A DNA stretch of 44,579 bases from Bacteroidota bacterium (GTDB taxonomy: Bacteria; Bacteroidota; Bacteroidia; Sphingobacteriales; Sphingobacteriaceae): positions 8,270-52,848 of the forward strand of contig JABDEQ010000004.1 in the NCBI GenBank assembly GCA_013286985.1, given 5' to 3'. A program made the translations under genes and the position numbers. Position 1 is the stretch's first letter, and each line of letters starts with the position of its first letter. Shown here one piece after another: positions 1-8,989 of the stretch. The notes beneath the pieces are model-generated. The model was not told the DNA's origin and made no database searches. It saw nothing but the letters and a program-made list of their open reading frames with translations.

Positions 1-2325
1 ACTTATGAAACAACTAAAACAACTACTGTACTTAACATTAATAATAGGCTTAACACTGGTATCAGTAGGAGTAAAGGGGCAGACTGGCAGTTTAGGATCG
101 CAGAGCATACCGCAGAACTTGTCGAATGTAAACGTGAGCGACCTGAGCGATGCACAGATCCGGCAGATGTTACAGCAAGCTTCGGCAGCGAATATCAGCG
201 ACAACCAGCTGTTACAGCAGGCCGCCAGCCGTGGTCTGCCTGACGACCAGGTACAGGCGCTGCAAAAACGGATAGCCGACATCCGTGCGAAAGACGGCAC
301 CACCAGCGGTTCAACGGGAATAGATACCAGTTACCGCCCCACGCGCCGGTTAAATTACGTAGCGGATAGCGACTCGGTAAACCGGGTAAAGAATAACGGC
401 CCCAAAAAGTTACAGGTATTCGGATCTGAGCTGTTCCGGAACAGCAATATGAAATTTGAGCCTAATTTAAAGATCGCCACCCCGATTAATTATATTATCG
501 GCCCCGAAGATCAGTTGAATATCAATGTATACGGCAAATCGGTAGCCAACTGGAAGCTGGAAGTATCGCCAGACGGGAATATCAACGTACCGGGAGTAGG
601 CGTAATTAATGTAGTAGGTAAAACAATAGAACAGGCCAGTGCCACCATCAAGAGCCGGCTGTCAGCCAGTAACTATGCCGTGGGTCACGGTACCGAGGTA
701 CAGATAGGTTTAGGCAATATCCGTAGTATCAAAGTTATTATTGCGGGCCAGGTAACCCGGCCGGGCAGCTATACGCTGCCCTCATTAGCCACGGTATTTA
801 ATGCACTGTATGCAGCGGGCGGCCCGAATGATAAAGGCAGCTACCGCCAGATAGCAATCATCCGCAATAACCGGATTATCCGTCACCTGGATGTATATGA
901 TTTTTTAACCAAAGGCGAGCAAAAAGACAATATAACCCTGGAAGACCAGGATATCATCCAGGTACCCACGTACCGTACCCGTGTAGAACTGGCGGGAGAG
1001 GTAAAGATCCCTGCACTGTTTGAAGTATTGCCGGGGGAAAGTCTGAACGATGTGATCGGCTTTGCAGGCGGTTTCACAGACCAGGCATACACGGCAAGGA
1101 TCAAAGTGATCCAGATAGCGGACCAGCAAAAACGGATCACCGATGTGCTGGAAAATGATTACAAAAGCTATACCCCCTTACGCGGCGATAAATATAAAGT
1201 AGAAAAGATCCTGGACCGCTACGAAAACAGATTGGTAATCACCGGCGCGGTATTCCGCCCGGGTGAATACGAATTGCAAAAAGGACTGACGGTATCGCAG
1301 CTGATAGCCAATGCAGCCGGCTTAAAAGAAGACGCCTTTGGCGGCAGAGGAACCATCACCCGGCTAAATGCGGACAACAGCAAAGCATTGATCCCATTCA
1401 ATATCACCGAGATCATCAGGAAAACAGCAGCCGATATCCCGCTGCAAAGAGAAGACAGCATCCATATCGTATCGATCTTTGACCTGCGCGACAAATACCA
1501 GGTAATGGTAAAGGGCGAAGTGCGCAAACCGGGAACGTATGCCTATGCCGATAGTATGACGGTAGAGGACCTGATAGTAAAAGGGGGCGGTTTTGCCGAA
1601 GGAGCCAGTGCGAAACGGATAGAAGTATCACGTCGGGTAAATAACAGCGACCCGATGTCCAAGGAGAGTATAGTGGCACAGGTATTTACAGTAAACGTAG
1701 ATGCGGGCCTGGTAGAAGGCGAAGCCAACTTCCGCCTGCATCCGTTTGATATCGTATCGGTATACAGCCTGCCGGGCTATGAAAAGCAGCGGGTAGTACG
1801 TGTACAGGGTGAAGTGATATACCCGGGCTATTATACGATACAGAAGAAAGATGAAAAGATCTCGGATATGATAGCGCGTGCCGGTGGCTTATCAGCCTCG
1901 GCAGATGTAGAGGGGGGCACCTTAAAACGGAGCAATATAGCGATACTGGGTGTAGACAAAAACAAGGCCGACACGGCTGAGCTGGTTCGTGACCGTCAGA
2001 CACGGATGAACCAGTTACAATTGACCTACAAAGACACCGCAAAAGCAAAAACGCAAGACACCACCCAGCGAAACAACTATGTAGGGATAGATCTGAAGAA
2101 GATATTGCAGCAACCGGGCAGCAGTATAGACTTACTGGTAGAAGACGGAGATGAGATCAGGGTACCCAAACAACAACAGATAGTGCGGGTAAACGGCGAG
2201 GTACTATACCCAAGTGCGGTAGTATACAGCAATAACAAATCATTTACCGATTATGTGTATAATGCAGGAGGGTACTCACCAAGTGCATTAAAAAGAGGGG
2301 CTTATATTGTATACCCTAACGGAAC
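1..2325 (+). repeat. Long direct repeat, copy A (wza body)
   Basis: This stretch is repeated in the same orientation at 28050-30374, a period of 28,049 bp. Reading the two copies side by side I found no base difference up to 2325. The encoded proteins agree to residue 785, and chance reading frames on the opposite strand also translate identically in both copies. From 2326 the copies diverge. The match already holds at the first base of the window, so the left end of the repeat lies outside it. Confidence 0.95.
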
Positions 2326-2509
2326 AGTACGAGCAACACGTAAATTCCTGTTCTGGAACAGCCATCCGGATGTACGCCCCGGCAGTGAGATCTATGTGCC
2401 TAAGAAACTGCCGCCACGTACAGATGTAGGCTCGCAGATAATAGGTTATGCAACAGCTCTTGCATCACTGGGTGCTATTATTTTTGGAATTATTAGTTTA
2501 AACAAATAA
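5..2509 (+). CDS. wza: Wza-like polysaccharide export protein, copy 1
   Basis: Polysaccharide biosynthesis/export protein, expected to form the outer-membrane exit channel for polymer made by a Wzy pathway. The 834-residue product begins with a hydrophobic signal segment (about 6-25). A Gln-rich helical stretch follows (about 45-95), then the poly-export domain (about 160-240, with IIGPEDQLNI) and six SLBB-type repeats starting near 243, 327, 408, 499, 596 and 726. Each repeat has a G-x-V-x-x-P-G-like turn and an AGG-like motif. A C-terminal membrane helix lies at about 809-831. It is far longer than E. coli Wza (about 380 aa), as is usual in Bacteroidota. The ATG at 5 gives a well-formed signal peptide. 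It precedes the wzz-like gene by 34 bp. Its body is visibly richer in G+C than the glycan genes that follow. Export family is secure; the exact polymer is inferred. Confidence 0.93.
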   Translation: MKQLKQLLYLTLIIGLTLVSVGVKGQTGSLGSQSIPQNLSNVNVSDLSDAQIRQMLQQASAANISDNQLLQQAASRGLPDDQVQALQKRIADIRAKDGTTSGSTGIDTSYRPTRRLNYVADSDSVNRVKNNGPKKLQVFGSELFRNSNMKFEPNLKIATPINYIIGPEDQLNINVYGKSVANWKLEVSPDGNINVPGVGVINVVGKTIEQASATIKSRLSASNYAVGHGTEVQIGLGNIRSIKVIIAGQVTRPGSYTLPSLATVFNALYAAGGPNDKGSYRQIAIIRNNRIIRHLDVYDFLTKGEQKDNITLEDQDIIQVPTYRTRVELAGEVKIPALFEVLPGESLNDVIGFAGGFTDQAYTARIKVIQIADQQKRITDVLENDYKSYTPLRGDKYKVEKILDRYENRLVITGAVFRPGEYELQKGLTVSQLIANAAGLKEDAFGGRGTITRLNADNSKALIPFNITEIIRKTAADIPLQREDSIHIVSIFDLRDKYQVMVKGEVRKPGTYAYADSMTVEDLIVKGGGFAEGASAKRIEVSRRVNNSDPMSKESIVAQVFTVNVDAGLVEGEANFRLHPFDIVSVYSLPGYEKQRVVRVQGEVIYPGYYTIQKKDEKISDMIARAGGLSASADVEGGTLKRSNIAILGVDKNKADTAELVRDRQTRMNQLQLTYKDTAKAKTQDTTQRNNYVGIDLKKILQQPGSSIDLLVEDGDEIRVPKQQQIVRVNGEVLYPSAVVYSNNKSFTDYVYNAGGYSPSALKRGAYIVYPNGTVRATRKFLFWNSHPDVRPGSEIYVPKKLPPRTDVGSQIIGYATALASLGAIIFGIISLNK

Positions 2510-2543
2510 GATAACAAACTCTCTGTTTCAATTAGATTTTAAT

Positions 2544-3629
2544 ATGAATCAAGGTAATTCATCAAATAAGGCAAATAATTCGGGTGAGATAGCCATTGAC
2601 GACATTTTAGCCAAAATTCAATCTGCTATAAAATATTATAGAACTAAATGGCCGTTTATTTTAATTATATGTTTAATTGGAGCATTATTAGGCTTAGCTT
2701 ATTCCATTTTAAAAAAACCTACTTATACAGCTGTTTGTTCATTTGTTTTGGATGATTCTAAAAGCGGTGGAGGAATGGGACAATATGGGGGGCTTGCAGC
2801 TTTAGCCGGAATAAATTTAGGCGGTGGTGGCGGTTCTACTATTTTTGAAGGCGATAACATAATGGAGCTATATAAATCACGTACAATGATTGAAAAGACT
2901 TTACTTAACAGTTGCAATTTTAACGGCAAAAAAGAACTGTTGATTGATAGGTTTTTATACCCTCCGTATTTACCAGGTACTTCAAAAGATAAAGAATTAA
3001 AATATATAGATTTTAATACGAATTCTGATAATTTCAGTCGTGCACAAGATAGTGTTATAACGGAATTGACTGGGATCTTCAATGAGAAAATATTGACTGT
3101 AGAGAAACCGGATAAAAAGCTTAACATTATTGCCGTAAAGGTTGTAACTAAAGATGAGCTTTTTTCAAAATTTTTTACTGAAAGGCTGGTTCAAACGGTT
3201 AATGATTTTTATGTTCAAACCAAAACAAAAAAAGCATTTCAAAACGTCCAGATATTGCAGCGACAGGCAGATAGTGTCAGAGCAATTTTGAATTCTTCTA
3301 TCAATGGTGTTGCTTCTGCAATAGATGCGGCCCCTAATGCAAATCCTGAAATGTCAACACTTAGGGTGACATCTCAAAAAAGGCAAATAGATGTTCAGGC
3401 TAATACTGCAATCTATAGTCAAATGGTGCAAAATCTGGAATTAGCAAAAATCTCATTAAGGCAGGAAATACCCCTAATTCAGATAATTGATAAGCCAGTA
3501 CTGCCTTTAGCAAAAAATAAAGTAAAAAAAATTACAGCTATATTCATTGGAATAATATTGGGTTTTGTATTTGCTATAGCTATACTAAGTTTTAAAAAAA
3601 TACTATGGAGGTTGTTCCAGAAAGGTTAA
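2544..3629 (+). CDS. wzz: Wzz-like chain-length determinant, module 1
   Basis: Inner-membrane polysaccharide co-polymerase of the Wzz/GumC type, setting chain length and linking the polymerase to the exporter. The 361-residue protein has a cytoplasmic N-terminus, a first membrane helix at about 36-56 and a Gly-rich segment at about 75-97. A long periplasmic domain with coiled-coil character follows, ending in the Pro-containing stretch before a second helix (about 326-350) and a basic tail. There is no Walker-type tyrosine kinase domain, so any Wzc-like kinase must be encoded elsewhere. It is clearly homologous to the gene at 30584 but well diverged, in contrast to the adjacent near-identical wza copies. 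The position directly after wza matches capsule operons. Confidence 0.88.
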   Translation: MNQGNSSNKANNSGEIAIDDILAKIQSAIKYYRTKWPFILIICLIGALLGLAYSILKKPTYTAVCSFVLDDSKSGGGMGQYGGLAALAGINLGGGGGSTIFEGDNIMELYKSRTMIEKTLLNSCNFNGKKELLIDRFLYPPYLPGTSKDKELKYIDFNTNSDNFSRAQDSVITELTGIFNEKILTVEKPDKKLNIIAVKVVTKDELFSKFFTERLVQTVNDFYVQTKTKKAFQNVQILQRQADSVRAILNSSINGVASAIDAAPNANPEMSTLRVTSQKRQIDVQANTAIYSQMVQNLELAKISLRQEIPLIQIIDKPVLPLAKNKVKKITAIFIGIILGFVFAIAILSFKKILWRLFQKG

Positions 3630-3734
3630 TTCCAGCCTTTTAATATAATAAATATTTTCAGATAAACAAAAAAATGCTATTTGAGAATCTATACTTACAA
3701 TTCAAAATATCTTTAATTAGTCGATAAATTTAAT

Positions 3735-4745
3735 ATGTTTTCAAATAAATGTGTATTAATAACCGGGGGCACTGGGTCTTTGGGGAAAGAATTAACAAAA
3801 ACCATCCTTGAAAAGTGGCCGGATGTAAAACGATTGGTTATTTATTCAAGAGATGAGCAGAAGCAATTTCAAATGGAGCAGGAATATCCGGTTAGTATTT
3901 ATCCGGCCATGAGGTATTTTATAGGCGATGTGAGAGATTTGGAACGTTTAAAGCGCGCATTTACTGGAATTGATTATGTTATACATGCCGCTGCAATGAA
4001 ACATGTTCACATTGCCGAGTATAATCCTGATGAATGCGTGAAAACGAATATTGGAGGCGCTGAAAATGTAATCAAAGCGGCGTTAGATTCAAATGTAACA
4101 AAAGTTGTTGCGCTATCTACAGATAAGGCCTGTGCTCCAATCAATTTATACGGGGCCACAAAATTAACCTCTGATAAACTTTTTATTGCAGCAAATAACA
4201 TTAAGGGAACTAAAAATATTAAGTTTTCGGTTGTGCGATATGGCAATGTTATGGGTTCAAATGGTTCAGTTATTCCTTTCTTTCTGAAAAAGAAAAGTGA
4301 GGGTGTTTTACCAATAACAGATCCTAATATGACAAGGTTTAACATCTCTTTAAAAGGAGGGGTTGATATGGTATTACATGCGTTAGATACAGCCTGGGGG
4401 GGGGAGCTATTTGTTCCTAAAATACCGTCTTACAGAATTACAGATGTTGCACAAGCAATTGGACCTGAATGTGAACATAGGATAGATGGCATCAGGCCGG
4501 GTGAAAAGATACATGAAGAAATGATTTCCGGCTCAGATTCATTTACCACCTATGATTTGGGTAAGTATTATGTCATCCTTCCACAGGTTCCTAATTGGGA
4601 TTTAAATAATTATAAAAGAGATTTTAATGCGAAGTTAGTGCCACAAGGCTTTAATTATTCATCTGGTGAAAATACAGAATGGGAAACAGTTGAGAGTTTA
4701 CGAGCCTTAATTGTTGAACATGTGGATCCTACATTTAAACTATAA
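3735..4745 (+). CDS. pseB: UDP-GlcNAc 4,6-dehydratase (inverting), PseB
   Basis: First step of CMP-pseudaminic acid synthesis: converts UDP-GlcNAc to the 4-keto-6-deoxy-L-arabino sugar using bound NADP. The 336-residue SDR protein shows the Rossmann motif GGTGSLG (11-17), STDKA (128-132, catalytic Asp/Lys region), Y139-GATK, RYGNVMGS (168-175) and RPGEKIHEEM (254-263), all typical of PseB/FlaA1-type dehydratases rather than RmlB or retaining enzymes. It begins 105 bp after wzz and is followed after 3 bp by pseC. A run of nine G residues at 4396-4404 lies within the codons for W221-G-G. A one-base slip there would frameshift the last third of the enzyme. Other PseB-like dehydratases (WbjB, CapE) act on the same substrate, but the neighbours fix the assignment. 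Confidence 0.92.
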   Translation: MFSNKCVLITGGTGSLGKELTKTILEKWPDVKRLVIYSRDEQKQFQMEQEYPVSIYPAMRYFIGDVRDLERLKRAFTGIDYVIHAAAMKHVHIAEYNPDECVKTNIGGAENVIKAALDSNVTKVVALSTDKACAPINLYGATKLTSDKLFIAANNIKGTKNIKFSVVRYGNVMGSNGSVIPFFLKKKSEGVLPITDPNMTRFNISLKGGVDMVLHALDTAWGGELFVPKIPSYRITDVAQAIGPECEHRIDGIRPGEKIHEEMISGSDSFTTYDLGKYYVILPQVPNWDLNNYKRDFNAKLVPQGFNYSSGENTEWETVESLRALIVEHVDPTFKL

Positions 4746-4748
4746 TTT

Positions 4749-5945
4749 ATGCATAAATCAATTCCATATGGGCGGCAGCACGTTACTGATGAAGATGTTA
4801 ATGCAGTTGTAGAAGTATTAAAAGGCGATATTTTAACTCAGGGCCCCAAAATAGAAGAGTTTGAAAAATCTTTTGCTGAATATATAGGATGCAAATATGC
4901 TGTGGCCGTTGCTAATGGTACCGCGGCGCTGCACTTGTGCACGTTAGCTTTGAACGTTGGTAATGGAGATAAAGTAATTACCACGCCAATTACCTTCTCT
5001 GCTTCTGCAAATTGTATAAGATACTGCGGCGGGGAAGTCGTTTTTGCTGATATTAACCCGCAAACATATCTTTTGGATATAAATGCTGTGCGTTTATTAC
5101 TCGAAGCTTCTCCTACCGGAACATATAAAGGAATTATCCCTGTTGATTTTGCCGGAAGAAGTGTAGACCTTGAAGCATTTGGCCAATTAGCGAAAGAACA
5201 CGGGTTATGGATAATTGAAGATGCATGTCATGCTCCAGGCGGTTATTTTATAAATAAGCACAACAATATTGAAAATTGTGGAAACGGAAATTTTGCCGAT
5301 CTTGCTATTTTTTCTTTTCACCCTGTAAAACATATAGCAAGCGGCGAGGGAGGGATGATTACCACAAATGATGCTGCGCTTTATAACCGGTTACTTAAAC
5401 TTAGAACACATGGTATTACGCGTAATGTGGTTGATTTTAAAAACGATGTCTCTTTAGCGGTCGGATTTTCAACTGATGATAGTAATACTTTTCCAGCCTG
5501 GTACATGGAAATGCAGGAATTAGGGTTTAATTACCGGCTAACTGATTTTCAGGCGGCGCTTGGAATGTCACAATTAAAGCGAGCCAATAAAGGCTTAATT
5601 CGTAGAAAAGAGATTGCGAAGGAATATAATGACGCATTTTTAGGCAAGAATTGGTTAACCGGTCAATCAGGCGTTGTTGAGGGCCATGCCTATCATTTAT
5701 ATATTTTAGAAGTTGAGGATCGGCTGGGCCTGTATAACTTTCTGCGAAGCGCTAATATTTTTGCACAAGTGCATTATATACCAGTCCACTTAATGCCCTA
5801 TTATAAAGAATTTGGATGGAAAGAGGGTGATTTTCCTAATGCAGAAAAATATTATAAGCACTGTATTAGTTTGCCAATGTACCCAACTTTATCAAAAGAA
5901 GAGCAACAATTTGTTATTAAAACTATTTTTGAATATTATCAATAA
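4749..5945 (+). CDS. pseC: UDP-4-keto sugar aminotransferase, PseC
   Basis: DegT/DnrJ/EryC1-family PLP aminotransferase expected to aminate C4 of the PseB product to give UDP-4-amino-4,6-dideoxy-L-AltNAc. The protein has 398 residues. NGTAALHL (56-63) forms the phosphate-binding part, IIEDACHA (155-162) carries the PLP-ring Asp158, and SFHPVKH (189-195) carries the Schiff-base Lys194 with the following GEGG turn. The N-terminal YGRQHVTDEDV segment is typical of PseC. It is only 3 bp downstream of pseB, so the two are probably co-translated. A 103-bp gap with no recognisable feature separates it from the reductase gene. Confidence 0.92.
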   Translation: MHKSIPYGRQHVTDEDVNAVVEVLKGDILTQGPKIEEFEKSFAEYIGCKYAVAVANGTAALHLCTLALNVGNGDKVITTPITFSASANCIRYCGGEVVFADINPQTYLLDINAVRLLLEASPTGTYKGIIPVDFAGRSVDLEAFGQLAKEHGLWIIEDACHAPGGYFINKHNNIENCGNGNFADLAIFSFHPVKHIASGEGGMITTNDAALYNRLLKLRTHGITRNVVDFKNDVSLAVGFSTDDSNTFPAWYMEMQELGFNYRLTDFQAALGMSQLKRANKGLIRRKEIAKEYNDAFLGKNWLTGQSGVVEGHAYHLYILEVEDRLGLYNFLRSANIFAQVHYIPVHLMPYYKEFGWKEGDFPNAEKYYKHCISLPMYPTLSKEEQQFVIKTIFEYYQ

Positions 5946-6048
5946 AAAAGCTGACGCTAGATTTGTTCGAAATAAAGAAATATATAGATAAACTACTTAA
6001 CCGAAGAGTGTTTTATAAAAAAAGTGCCTCTTTCTTAAAAAGATATCT

Positions 6049-6924
6049 GTGCAAGCTATAAATAAAATTATCCTGGGAACGGTGCAGTTCGGTTTAAACT
6101 ACGGTATAAATAATACAACAGGTAAACCCAATCAGGTAACGGTAAATGAAATTCTTTATGCAGCGCATAATTTAGGTGTGCGGTGTTTAGATACAGCCGA
6201 AGCTTATGGTGATGCACACAAAATTATTGGCCGGTTTCATGCAGATAATCCCGCTCATATTTTTAATGTTATAACTAAGCTGCCCAAGCATATTGATGAA
6301 AGCTTTAGTGAAAAAATTGAAAAATATTTGCGGGAGTTAAATATTAAGCAATTACAAGGATTATTATTTCATTCCTATCAAACTTATAAGGATAACAAAA
6401 AGAATATTGAGTTATTATATGATTATAAGCGTGCAGGAAAAGTAAAATATCTTGGTGTTTCAGTATATACCAATGCAGAAATGGAAGATGTGATTGAAGA
6501 TCCGGGTATGCAAATAATACAGCTTCCTTTTAATTTATTTGATAATAACAACTTGCGAGGAAGTATGTTGGAAAAAGCAAAGAAAAAAGGAAAGATTATC
6601 CATACACGTTCGGCATTTTTGCAAGGGCTATTTTTCTCTTCATTGCAAAGTGAAACAGCAATTGTAAAATCGTTAGCCAAAGAGTTGGGCGTTATTCAAC
6701 AGCTTAGCAAAGATTCACAAATTCCGTTGCAAAAAATTTCATTGAACTATTGTCTCCAAAATAAAAATATAGATAATGTTTTAATAGGAGTTGATAATTT
6801 GGATCAGTTAATGAAAAATTTTGAAGGCGCTGATAGTACTTTGTCAAATGAGCTTATTGAAAAGATTAATGAAATTCATATAAAAAATGTTGATTTATTA
6901 AACCCCTCTTTATGGAATCAATAA
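6049..6924 (+). CDS. Aldo/keto reductase in the pseudaminate set
   Basis: A 291-residue NAD(P)H-dependent aldo/keto reductase with TIM-barrel signatures. The catalytic tetrad can be read as Asp48, Tyr53 (LDTAEAYG), Lys77 (VITKLPK) and His108 (LLFHSY). The only suitable start is GTG at 6049. Its last 13 bases overlap the next gene, so it is firmly inside the pse operon. It is not one of the six enzymes of the standard CMP-Pse route. It could reduce a keto intermediate or, with the class III aminotransferase two genes on, swap a hydroxyl for an amino group on the sugar. Family is clear; substrate is unknown. Confidence 0.85.
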   Translation: MQAINKIILGTVQFGLNYGINNTTGKPNQVTVNEILYAAHNLGVRCLDTAEAYGDAHKIIGRFHADNPAHIFNVITKLPKHIDESFSEKIEKYLRELNIKQLQGLLFHSYQTYKDNKKNIELLYDYKRAGKVKYLGVSVYTNAEMEDVIEDPGMQIIQLPFNLFDNNNLRGSMLEKAKKKGKIIHTRSAFLQGLFFSSLQSETAIVKSLAKELGVIQQLSKDSQIPLQKISLNYCLQNKNIDNVLIGVDNLDQLMKNFEGADSTLSNELIEKINEIHIKNVDLLNPSLWNQ

Positions 6925-7673
6925 AAACGTTATTAATAACACAAGCTCGTTTAGGCAGCACGCGTTTGCCGGGTAAAGTTCTTTTAAAAATCAACAACGA
7001 GGAGTTATTAAACATTCATTTAAATCGGATAGAAGAATGTAGGCTTGTTGACAAATTTATTGTAGCAACTACAACAAATGAGGAAGATGATGCAATTGTT
7101 TCTCTTTGCCACAAAAGAAATGTTCAGAGCTCCAGAGGGTCTGTTGAGGATGTATTAGACAGATTTTACCAGGCGGCGAAAGACATAAAACCTGAGTGGG
7201 TAGTTCGCCTTACTTCAGATTGCCCCTTGATTGATCCGACGTTAGTCGACGCTGTGATTGCTTTTGCGCAAGTTAATGAGGTAGATTATTGCTCTAATAC
7301 CCTGATTGAAAATTTTCCAGATGGTCAAGATGTTGAAGTTTTTAAATATTCAGCTCTGGAACAGGCTTGGAAAGAGGCAAAATTAAAATCTGAAAGGGAG
7401 CATGTTACGCCATATATCAGAAAAAATTCAAATCACAACGGCGGTAGTTTATTTAGCGCCATTAACTTTCCATGCATTGATAATTTTTCCTATATCAGAA
7501 TGACTGTGGATGAACCTCTTGATCTTGAGTTAATTGAAAAAGTTATCTTGAATTTAGGGACAGATCAATCGTGGTTAACTTATACTAATTATATTATAAA
7601 TAATCAGTTAAATCAAATTAATGCTAATATTATCAGGAATGAGGGGATGTTGAAATCCTTAAAAAACGATTAA
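6912..7673 (+). CDS. pseF: Nonulosonate cytidylyltransferase, PseF/SpsF type
   Basis: Nucleotidyltransferase of the SpsF/NeuA-like family, expected to activate pseudaminic acid with CTP to give CMP-Pse. The 253-residue protein carries the nucleotide-binding signature QARLGSTRLPGK (11-22) near the N-terminus, the RGSVEDVLDRF region (75-85) and the metal-site region LTSDCPLIDP (100-109). Its start lies inside the end of the aldo/keto reductase gene (13-bp overlap), and the aminotransferase gene follows after 8 bp, showing one transcription unit. The SpsF subfamily also includes enzymes of other sugars, so the substrate is assigned from the surrounding pseB, pseC, pseG-pseH and pseI. Confidence 0.85.
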   Translation: MESIKTLLITQARLGSTRLPGKVLLKINNEELLNIHLNRIEECRLVDKFIVATTTNEEDDAIVSLCHKRNVQSSRGSVEDVLDRFYQAAKDIKPEWVVRLTSDCPLIDPTLVDAVIAFAQVNEVDYCSNTLIENFPDGQDVEVFKYSALEQAWKEAKLKSEREHVTPYIRKNSNHNGGSLFSAINFPCIDNFSYIRMTVDEPLDLELIEKVILNLGTDQSWLTYTNYIINNQLNQINANIIRNEGMLKSLKND

Positions 7674-7681
7674 ATAATACT

Positions 7682-8989
7682 ATGGGAAAAGGACAGGAAT
7701 TATATAAAAAAGCAAAAACACTTATACCGGGTGGCACAATGCTGCTCTCTAAACGGCCTGAAATGTTTTTGCCCGATCAATGGCCATCTTATTTTTCAAA
7801 GGCAAAGGGATGCAAAGTATGGGATCTTGACGGCAGGGAATTAATAGATATGTGTATTATGGGAATTGGTACCAACACCCTTGGGTATGGTAACGATGAG
7901 GTGGACGCTGCTGTTATGGAAGTTGTAAAAAACGGCAACATGAGCACCCTTAGCTGCCCGGAAGAAGTATACCTTGCTGAAAAGCTTATAGAAATAAATC
8001 CATGGGCCGATATGGTAAGATTTGCCCGTAGTGGAGGCGAAGCAAATTCTATAGCAATACGAATAGCCCGTGCGGCTTCTGGGAGAGATAAAGTTGCAAT
8101 TTGCGGGTATCATGGCTGGCATGATTGGTATTTATCGGCCAATCTTAATAAAGGAGATGACTTATCAGGACATTTGATTCCCGGTTTAAATCCAAATGGC
8201 GTACCCAAGAATTTAAAAGATACAGTTTATCCATTCCATTATAACAACTATGAAGAATTACTGTCAATAGTGGAAACAAATGATATTGGCGTTATCAAAA
8301 TGGAGGTGGTACGTAATTTTGGTCCGGAAGATAATTTTTTACAAAAGGTCAGAGACTTAGCCACAAGTAAAAATATTGTATTGATTTTTGATGAATGCAC
8401 TTCTGGTTTTAGAGAAACATTTGGAGGCATATATAAAAAATATGGCGTAGAGCCAGATATGGCGATGTATGGCAAAACCATAGGCAATGGTTATGCGTTA
8501 ACCGCAGTGGTTGGTAAACGATCGGTAATGGAAGCTGCCCAAACAACATTTATCAGCAGTACTTTTTGGACAGAACGTATCGGCCCAACGGCTGCGCTTG
8601 CTACGTTAAGGGTAATGGAACGGGTAAAATCATGGGACGTAATCACTTCAATTGGTAAAAAAATGCAGACAGGCTGGCAAAAATTGGCTGATAGCCATCA
8701 TTTGTCAATTACAATTGCAGGGATACCGGCTTTGAGCACCTATAGTTTTAATAGTGAAGATGCTATGCCCTATAAAACACTTATTGCCCAGGAAATGTTG
8801 AAGAAAGGCTTTTTGGCAACAACCAATTTTTATGCCTGTACTGAACATACCGACGATAAATTTGAGTTGTATTTTAATGCATTAGATGAGGTTTTTACAA
8901 CTATTGCTAAATGCGAAAATAAAGATTTAGATATTAAGAGTCTTTTGGAAGGCCCGGTATGTCATTCTGGGTTTAAAAGGTTAAATTAA
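7682..8989 (+). CDS. Class III aminotransferase (GSA-aminomutase-like)
   Basis: A 435-residue PLP enzyme of the glutamate-1-semialdehyde aminomutase branch of class III aminotransferases. It shows the phosphate-binding SGGEA (117-121), YHGWHDW (143-149), the PLP-ring Asp237 in FDECTSGFR, and the Schiff-base Lys265 in MYGKTIGNG, where GSA aminomutases usually read FGKxIGGG. Its place between pseF and pseG argues for a sugar substrate and against a heme-precursor role. A plausible job is amination of a keto-nonulosonate or another keto sugar made by a neighbouring dehydrogenase. Its stop codon TAA is followed immediately, in the same frame, by the TTG start of the next gene. Family is sure; function is inferred from context. 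Confidence 0.85.
   Translation: MGKGQELYKKAKTLIPGGTMLLSKRPEMFLPDQWPSYFSKAKGCKVWDLDGRELIDMCIMGIGTNTLGYGNDEVDAAVMEVVKNGNMSTLSCPEEVYLAEKLIEINPWADMVRFARSGGEANSIAIRIARAASGRDKVAICGYHGWHDWYLSANLNKGDDLSGHLIPGLNPNGVPKNLKDTVYPFHYNNYEELLSIVETNDIGVIKMEVVRNFGPEDNFLQKVRDLATSKNIVLIFDECTSGFRETFGGIYKKYGVEPDMAMYGKTIGNGYALTAVVGKRSVMEAAQTTFISSTFWTERIGPTAALATLRVMERVKSWDVITSIGKKMQTGWQKLADSHHLSITIAGIPALSTYSFNSEDAMPYKTLIAQEMLKKGFLATTNFYACTEHTDDKFELYFNALDEVFTTIAKCENKDLDIKSLLEGPVCHSGFKRLN

Noticed and set aside
883..2048. Several reverse-strand open frames inside wza, repeated at 28932-30097
   Set aside because: They lie wholly opposite a well-supported gene and recur only because the gene is duplicated. Compositions (Ser/Leu/Arg/Pro-rich) are those of antisense shadows.
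5933..6060. A short open frame in the gap after pseC, Lys- and Leu-rich
   Set aside because: It has no ATG, any alternative start yields a very short peptide, and it matches no family I know. It is probably chance in AT-rich sequence.
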